A stretch of 64,000 bases of DNA from Owenia fusiformis (lineage: Eukaryota > Annelida > Polychaeta > Sabellida > Oweniidae). The notes beneath the pieces were generated by a model, which was not told the DNA's origin, ran no database searches, and saw only the letters and a program-made list of their open reading frames with translations. Position 1 is the stretch's first letter, and every line of letters starts with the position of its first letter. The translations under genes and the position numbers were made by a program. The stretch is from the NCBI GenBank assembly GCA_903813345.2, contig CAIIXF020000001.1, positions 38,099,366-38,163,365 of the forward strand, read 5' to 3'. Positions 12,001 through 21,000 of this stretch are shown here, one piece after another.

Positions 12001-15000
12001 CTTCCAGAGAAATTGCACTGTGCTGGATATACAAATAGATTATTCCCATATTTTGCAGTAGTATTATCCCCAATCGATTTTGGACCCATGTTTCCTTTCA
12101 TGGTTTGATTAAGATTTGATTGTATACTAGATTCACTGAGACATACAAATGATGCACCATTGTGTATAGCAAGCTCTCTCATTCCTACCACAGAGGTATG
12201 ACTAGTATCAATGCAACTAAAGACTCCATATTTAAAAGCGTTACATTCTTTATCCCGATCCTCAGACTTAAAAGCACTGTTTGAATCCACATGTGATATG
12301 GAAGTATCATTTGTAGTGTCATTTTGTCCATAATCATGAGTTGACTTGGCAACTCCATGTTCTTGAGTCAACTTGACCTGAGTTGACTTGGTAACTTCCT
12401 CTGCCTGACCAGTTTTTTGGCTATATTGAAATGATTCTGCCACAAGTTTCAAAGCTGCAGTACATCCTGATGTGAATATCACTGAATATTCCTTGTCATT
12501 TGTCCTCAAATATTGTAAGATCCTGTAAAAAGAAATCGTTAGATTTCATATGAACACAAAATCTTCATCAATCAGTACCATATAATTGAATTAAAAAAAC
12601 AGAAATGTTTGAAACCATGAAGAAGAAGGTCATGCACATATGGAAGGTAGGTTACTAACTGGATGAGAAGTCTGTGAGGGGAGAGGTAATGATGAAGAAG
12701 GCAGGGAGAGTTCTCCATGGGGGTGTGGGTTGGGAAAAGCAATGCCTCTGAGCTTGTCTCTTTGATGACTAATAGGAGCTTGGTCTCAGACTGGGGTCTC
12801 AGGTAGGTTTAGGTTTACTGCACGATTGTAATACTGGAGCAGGGGCCATGGTCAGGAAAGTTCATAACATATGTGATATTAAACAAGAGGATGTTTCCAG
12901 GGTGAAGGACAGATGGTTGAAAAGGAAATCAGGTGAGGTGGTGGGACCAATAGGTATTCATAGGTTAATAACTTCTAATGCATACCAACCCATCCTCTGT
13001 GTTCTATCATCTATTACATTCTGAAAATATACTGACGGTTCTGCTTCAACCTGCTGCATTTAATTCACCATCATTATGCTCTAGATGGTTTGCTTACATT
13101 CCTAATGTAATTATTGAGTGCTATTTTGGGTGGAGGAGTCATATTAGCCACAATTATATGATTAATGTGCACTGTTTGTTTGTGCAAGGTATTGAGACGA
13201 GACTCCATATTTGGGAGGAGAAAGATTATAGCTGAACAATTTGATGAACCTGTTCCTATCCCGGATTCTATAAGAGGAAACACAACAAACATTTAGTCTT
13301 CACCTCAAGTTATATAATTTATGAACTAATGCAATAGACTCATGCCAGATAATTAACCCACTAATTGGGGCCCTAAAGAGTTTTGGGGGCCACCCTTCCC
13401 ACCAAGATCAGCCAGTGAATGGTCTGAATACCTGACCGGGCCAAGGAGCAGGAAAGAAAGGAAACATTGTTAGTGACTGAGATCTGGAAATTCATCAAAA
13501 ACAATCTGTTAAAACTGAATGAATGTTTGTCAAAACCACAAAAAAGCAACTTAAATTTCGAAAATGCCGAGGGTGCCAACAATTCTCATACAAGGCATTA
13601 ACATGACAAAATGTCACCACCTAGTTGCTCACAATATTATGAGTTCAAACTTAAGTCAGATTTGAATTTCTGAGAACTTGTAAAGTCAAATTTGAACTTC
13701 TGAAAAGATGTAGATGATTTTGAAAAAAAAATTTGGTCAATTTGAAGCAAGTTGAAAACAGACCTTTTTGACCTTTTTTGACCTTGAGAAGGTCATTAAA
13801 GGTCAAATGTCAAATCTAAAGTCAGATTTGAATTTCTGAGAACATGTAGATGATTTTGAAAAAAAAATTAGTCAATTTGAAGCAAGTTGAAAAAAGACCT
13901 TTTTGACCTTTTTTGACCTTGAGAAGGTCATTGAAGGTCAAATGTCAAATCTTAAGTCAAATCTAAAGTCATATTTGAATTTCTGAGAACATGTAGATTA
14001 TTTTGAAAAAAATTTAGTCAATTTGAAGCAAGATGAAAAAATACCTTTTTGACCTTTTTTGACATTGAGAAGGTCATTGAAGGTCAAGTGTCAAATCTAA
14101 AGTCAGATTTGAATTTCTGAGAACATGTAGATGATTTTGAAAAAAAAATTTAGTCAATTTGAAGCAAGTTGAAAAAAGACCTTTTTGACCTTTTTTGACT
14201 TTGAGAAGGTCATTGAAGGTCAAATGTCAAATCTTAAGTCAAATCTAAAGTCAGATTTGAATTTCTGAGAACACGTAGATAATTTTGAAAATTTTTTTTA
14301 GTCAATTTGAAGCAAGTTGAAAACAGACCTTTTTGACCTTTTTTGACCTTGAGAAGGTCATTAAAGGTCAAATGTCAAATCTAAAGTCAGATTTGAATTT
14401 CTGAGAACATGTAGATGATTTTGAAAAAAAAAATTAGTCAATTTGAAGCAAGTTGAAAAAAGACCTTTTTGACCTTTTTTGACCTTGAGAAGGTCATTAA
14501 AGGTCAAATGTCAAATCTAAAGTCATATTTGAATTTCTGAAAAGATGTAGATGATTTTGAAAAAAAATTTAGTCAATTTGAAGCAAGATGAAAAAATACC
14601 TTTTTGACCTTTTTTGACCTTGAGAAGGTCATTGAAGGTCAAATGTCAAATCTAAAGTCAGATTTGAATTTCTGAGAACATGTAGTTGATTTTGAAAAAA
14701 AAATTTAGTCAATTTGAAGCAAGTTGAAAAAAGACCTTTTTGACCTTTTTTGACTTTGAGAAGGTCATTGAAGGTCAAATGTCAAATCTTAAGTCAAATC
14801 TAAAGTCAGATTTGAATTTCTGAGAACACGTAGATGATTTTGAAAATTTTTTTTAGTCAATTTGAAGCAAGTTGAAAACAGACCTTTTTTAACCTTGAGA
14901 AGGTCATTGAAGGTCAAATGTCAAATCTTAAGTCAAATCTTAAGTCAGATTTGAATTTCTGAGAACACGTAGATGATTTTGAAAAAAAATTTAGTCAATT

Positions 15001-18000
15001 TGAAGCAAGTTGAAAACAGACCTTTTTGACCTTTTTTGACCTTGAGAAGGTCATTGAAGGTCAAATGTCAAATCTAAAGTCAGATTTGAAGGTCAAATGT
15101 CAAATCTAAAGTCAGATTTGAATTTCTGAGAACATGTAGATGATTTTGAAAAAAAATTTAGTCAATGTGAAGCAAGTTGAAAAAATACCTTTTTGACCTT
15201 GAGAAGGTCATTGAAGGTCAAATGTCAAATCTAAAGTCAGATTTGAACTTCTGAGAACATGTAGATGATTTAGAAAAAAATTGAAGTCAGTCTAAACAGT
15301 ATTTGTTAAGTTATAGGAAGTTGTAAGAAATTGTTACAGACGCCGGACGGCAACCGCCGGACACCAACCACCAACCGCCGGACACCAACCACCAACCGCC
15401 GGACGCCAACCGCCGTCGCAAAAAAACGGAGACCATAACAATATGTCACCACTTTAGGTGGTGACATAATAATAAAGTTAAAGGAGGGAGAGGGCATTAA
15501 ATAGTTAACTAGTTAGCTCACACATATTTTCCTTAAATGTGTTCAAAATATTGTATATTCTGCTGCTGTTATTCAAATGCTTATAAATACTATTAGTATA
15601 AAATAAGCATGCAGATTCTAAAAAAAGTTTATAAATGGCCGTGTCATTTTTTATTATACCTGTTCAGGAAATATGTTCTGATATAAACCTAGAAACTACT
15701 TTTATAGAAATATCTACTATATTTGGCAAAGACAAATGCTGTTTCAGTACAGTTCTACTTTAAAGAGGCAATATGATAGATATAACATTTTAATGCATAG
15801 TAATATGAAGTATCTATATTCAAATAACAATTAATTGAGATTACAAATATTTTTTACCCATCTGAGAATTGAAAAAAAAATTGATATGTTTAAAATCAAA
15901 TAAAAAAACATCAAATATATTCAATAAATAATTAATTAAACTATAAAAAATATAGTTGTCACAAAAAGAATTTATGTAAGAAATGAATATGTATGTATGA
16001 ATATGAAATGAATATATATGAATACATATCATGTTTTTTGTTTCTCCTGATATTGAATGATGCAGTACCAGAACAGTACAATAAAATTATCAACTGATAT
16101 GTGGCTAATATGAGACATCAAACTAACACATGCCTTCGGTAACCTAGTATACATTCCAATGCATGTCATGGGCATATGTTTCTACACTGACCAACATTTT
16201 TTGTTTTCTTTAATTTGCACGTGCTACCATCTGGTAATGCACCTGCCTCTGGTAATAGACATAGAACTGTCAAAGAGTCATGTTTAAGCAACAGTTTACT
16301 TTCCTTACATTAACAAAACAATTGTGTCATGAACAAATAAATAATGCATCAAGCTGTTGTGCCATAAATTATTGATTAATAGGATGAGGCCTGATGAAGC
16401 ACTGTTCACAAATATCATATAAAAATGGACCAGGTTCACAATTATTAAACCTATTTGTTAGTGATTTTTTAAGTACTAGTAGAAGCAAGTTTGTGAATAT
16501 TTACTGCTCCATAAAACATTTTGATTTATTCTCAGCAAGGGGGTTATATTAACTTGGACTATGATATTCATGTAGTTAATGACCCCTCCACCCACAAACC
16601 TACTGTACCTATCAATGATAAGGAAGAAGATGGAGTGAGAACACATGTTACCAGGCCAGTAGTCCAATATTTAAAACAAAGTAAGAAAACGAACACATAA
16701 ATAAATAATTGGGGCATCACTGAAATAGATTCTTCCAGCATCCACATCAGGTTCACTTTAGACAATGTTAAATTCCACAACACAGTTATTGAACAAGAAG
16801 AGAACAAATATGCCAAGATTATCCAAAATAAATGTTCCAGATATATGCCTTGTTTTCTGTTCTGTATTTAATCAAACGGGAAATAACATTACACAATGTC
16901 CTCATGCCTGATGCTATGAATTTAATCCTTAGATAAAAAATAAAAATCTACAAATTCAAAAAACTTGGGGCTACATCAGGGGGCATGAATTTGTCCGGAT
17001 GAATTTTATCAGGAGGATAAATTTTGGGACTTTTGATCTAGATAAATATCTGGTGAATCGGTACGATCCTAGGATTTTTGAAGAATCTCTGAGATTTATC
17101 CGAATATACTAGGAGAAATAATCTTCATTTATGTCATTAATATTCAAAATTCATATTCAAAAATGTGACTTCTAGGTCAGGGAGTTTCCCCAAAGACCAC
17201 ATGTTGTAAAATCACAAAAAGTGAAATATCTTTTCTTGCGTTGGGCAGATAATATTTTCTTTTACTGGACATATTTTCATTTGTATAATTATCAGACACA
17301 TGATATTATATAAAAATTGATCCATTTAAACTGATTATGTTCAAGTTTAAGGGAACTTTCTTATATACATGTACCTGCCAAGTTAATTGACCCGAACAAG
17401 CCACCTGGTGGTGAAACTGATAACTACTTAATCACATCTGGGTAATTACATTGGAAATTAAATTATTTTTTTCTGAAAATTAATTAACCTATGTAGGTGG
17501 ATTGAGACTAGGATGAGATTTATATTCAACGGTGTTAGGATAATTTCAAGAATTAATCTAAAATGAAACATTACTATTATTAGATATTTATCCGGATCAG
17601 ATTTGTACAAACTCCCAGCCCTGGAGGATATAGAATGGTATGAATGATTAAGTTATGCACTTTTATTTGCTAAGCTGGAATGTCTGGAAAGGTTTTTTAT
17701 TGAGCGTGACAAAACTCAGCAAAGTTAATGCGTTGTTAGTACATTTCAGTAAGATCTGGTTCTTCCTGGGATACATGTACACAGACATCCGAAATCTTGT
17801 AATGGTGTTGTCAGATGTCAAAATCAATAAACATAATTACACTTTATATCAATGTCTGTGTAGTTCTGGCAGGTTTCACTTTAAAAAAAGAATAACAATA
17901 CTGATTATATGCTTACTGATTAAAGCTCCCTTAAATAAAATGCACAGGATTCTAGAGATAATATTTTTCAAGTATGTCTTCAATCATTATATTATCTTTT

Positions 18001-21000
18001 TTATGCCCCCATCTCAATTAAATCTTCTGTTTTTGGAAGAAAAGACAAACCCACCTTGATTACTGATAGAGGTTTGATACTCATTGGTATTTTTTTTAAA
18101 ATGTACAATGTCAGTTGACTTAAACTAGCACATAGTTCATTAAACAGATCTTTTCACCACATATCAAATGTTTCAAGGTCTGTGTTATGAAATGCTCTTA
18201 GGGCAGCAGGAGGAATGCACTGACTGACTGAGGGGGAGTTGTCTATTAAAACATATGCTAATCTTGTCCTTGAGGAACCCCCTCCCCCACTAACATTTAT
18301 TTTCCCATGTCACTGACCCATGCCATATGTGAAATTATGTCAGTAGAGTTAATACAAAATCAACAGAAATAATAACTCAATGGTACATGCCTTTTCTGTT
18401 ACTTTCTATTTTATGCAATTTTGACGGAAATGGGTTTTTGAACAAGTTAGCTGACGCACCAAAAGTTCACAATAAAAATCTTAAAACAATTGAGAAAAAC
18501 AGGCGCTACAGAAAAGAAAAATATGCAAATAAGCAGAACAAATGTTGAATCTTCTGAGGGGGCTTCTAGCCTAACCTGTTTGAATCTCGTGAAACAGGTG
18601 TATGGTACACTCCATGCATTCATTCACATGTAGCCTGGCCAATGGAACCAGAGGCTGTATATATCATAACTGGTTCCCTTCCACGTGTATTAACAACACT
18701 GTCTCACTGATAGCTAGTTGCGCATCAGCTACTCACTCATCTGAGTCTACAATTCAATCATAAATTGATTCACCTGCCCTGTTTACTGATTTAAGACGTT
18801 AAGGACATTATACTAAAGGACAACATTTGAGTCTCCTGACCAAGTGAGTATAAAACATATTTATCTTATTAATATGTATTTTTATTTTCAGATGGACTTA
18901 TCTTTTCAGATAATCTTACTGTCAAAATGTTACAAATATATGTCAAATTTAGATATTTTTAATAATAAAGGATAACAGTAACTGCCTAGTTTCAGGGATA
19001 TATATTGTACATATGGTTTATGATACGGTTTTATGTATTTATGTGATAGAGCCTAAGTCGGTTGATTGTTGAATCAGTTTGTCAGACTATGGAAGCAGAC
19101 TTTGTGAATTGGTCCCAAACAACCAGAGTTCTCATATTCTAATTGAAAATATTTAAAGGCCTTTGTTTCCACGGCAATTGTTTGAACTAATGAAAGTGCA
19201 TAATGTTGAAAAAATATCAAAAATAATTTGAAAATGCTTTGCTGTGAGTACATGTACCTTATCATTTAGTTTAAATTTGTATATTCTCTTATTTTAGCTG
19301 AATATTTCACTGGGGACCTCTGGAACAACATAAGATTCCAATTCATTGAGATGCCCGACTTAAGCAATAAATTACACCATTACATACTGCATACATCCCA
19401 AGCTTTTTGTGTTGATAAAATTTTAAAAATTGGTTGAGAAATAAGCAAGAAATTAACTTTAAAAGGTCAGTTTTTATTGAAACCAATATCTAAAACGTTA
19501 AATACTACTTTTCAAACTAGACAACATTGCCTTAATTTGAAAGTTTGGCATATTTATACGATAGAATTTTTCATAATAAATTTTGATATCAATTAAATTA
19601 TGCCATCTTCTTGATATCATGGTGAACCCTCATAACCTCACAAAATTTTTAAAATGCTACAAAATGTAATAACTTATATGCATAAAAATGGAGTGAAATG
19701 GTTGAGAGATAAAGAACATTTCCTTGATCTACCCAATGGAGTCTAGAGTGTAATGTGTTTTATTGTATATAGTTTGGGATTTGATGGTCTAAAATCTAAA
19801 TATTTGTTGTCAAAATGGAGGGAAATTAAATTTTTGAAAATTTAAAGATGACAAGTAATATTTTTCAGAAAATATTACCATGGGCTTTCAATATCTGTCT
19901 ATCAATTTTTAAAAATCAGAAAATACCATGTACAGTAAACAACACAACGCAACTGATAAAATAAAAATTGACAGCTTATTATATACACTTACAAGATAAC
20001 ATGGCTCTACGGTCCATTTCACTGTTTTATTAACTCAGTAAAACCTAGAAAAAAAGAAATCAAAAGACCATTGTGCAATTAATAATATATGGAAAAATAT
20101 ATTCATATCATACAAGAATGTCATATGGATTGCTTTTAGTTTGGCTAATAAAATGTGTGGCCTCTTATATTTTGATGCTTCTCTGCCATGTTATTTTCGA
20201 AAATTAAACATAGCTGAAACTACAAGAGGCCACAGGCTTATTGCAAAAAACAAAATAATCTGAAATATACAAATGTCATTTGTGTACAATATGAATATAT
20301 TTTTTCATATAATTGAACAAATGTGTTTTGATTTCTTATTTTTTAACTGAGTCAATAAAACAGTGAAATGGACTTTAGTTGATTATTACCACAAAGGTGA
20401 CTAGCTTAACATAGATATTGCATTAATAGTTAATTATGCCTCCTCTTTTTTATGTTGTAAAGAGTGTCACTAATCAGTGACTGAGAACATAAGAATCTGT
20501 TCAATCAAAATGCATGTTTAGTAGCTTGCAAACCTGCTATGACAGTAGTAAATATTTTTTGATTTCAAAATTTAGGCTACAATTTTTTAATTCAAAGGTG
20601 GTGAAAATATAATTTTATGAAAAAGTATACGATGTAATATATTTGGACTCTGAAGATTGCATTCTGCCAGTAGTCATTATATATGACACATTGTAAGTTT
20701 GTATTATGACATACCTGTAGCGGATCTGGTCGATTGTATCTGAGGTGAGTTTACTACTTGGGTTTGAACTATGGGGATTCCCATACACATTCTGCAGCAG
20801 GTCTTGGTGGTGTTTCTCTATATGGGACTTAGAATATAAGGTAGCACCTGAATGGTCAAGATAGGTCAAATCTGAAAAAAGAATAATCATAATCATTTCA
20901 TATTGGTCATTTTAACATATTTTCTTATAGTGGATAAGAAAATATGATTAAAAAATCCATGAGGATTCAACTTTCAATGCCACTATACTTTGGTCCAAAA

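Larger units (their letters stand above)
13612..15467 (-). mobile_element. Composite repeat element carrying a minisatellite
   Basis: Bounded by TGTCACCACCTA at the left and TAGGTGGTGACA at the right, an inverted pair; the right end also forms a terminal hairpin (TGTCACCAC, 4-5 base loop, GTGGTGACA). Inside the right end are a GGCGGTTGG/GTCCGGCGG-type GC-rich tandem (15341-15416) and then the large 134/148-bp array. Two short relatives in the opposite orientation, at 33391 and 53022, share the hairpin and the following ATTGTTATAGTCTCC, so the family is mobile or was. Superfamily unknown. Orientation is given so that the hairpin end is 5'. Confidence 0.7.
12523..20714 (-). other. MOCOS intron 2 (8.2 kb), repeat-rich
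   Basis: The largest intron. It holds the composite element with the half-site minisatellite (13612-15467), one copy of a dispersed repeat (17150-17450), a promoter-like GC-richer patch on the opposite strand (about 18600-18845) and a long-TIR MITE (20007-20377). Around 12880-13290 short stretches look codon-like in changing frames on the plus strand but are interrupted; I do not call a gene there. The rest is AT-rich and featureless. Confidence 0.7.

Noticed and set aside
12880-13295. Codon-like fragments such as RVKDRWLKRKSGEVVGPIG and EQFDEPVPIPDSIRGN
   Set aside because: They lie in different frames with stops between and I recognise no family; perhaps a decayed retro-copy, but unsupported.
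13650-15275. CRISPR-like reading of the regular repeats
   Set aside because: The units are long, contiguous and similar throughout with no unique spacers, in animal DNA; this is a minisatellite.
15306-15497. Minus-strand frame with repeated VGVRRL
   Set aside because: It is a translation of a short GC-rich tandem inside a repeat element, not a protein gene.
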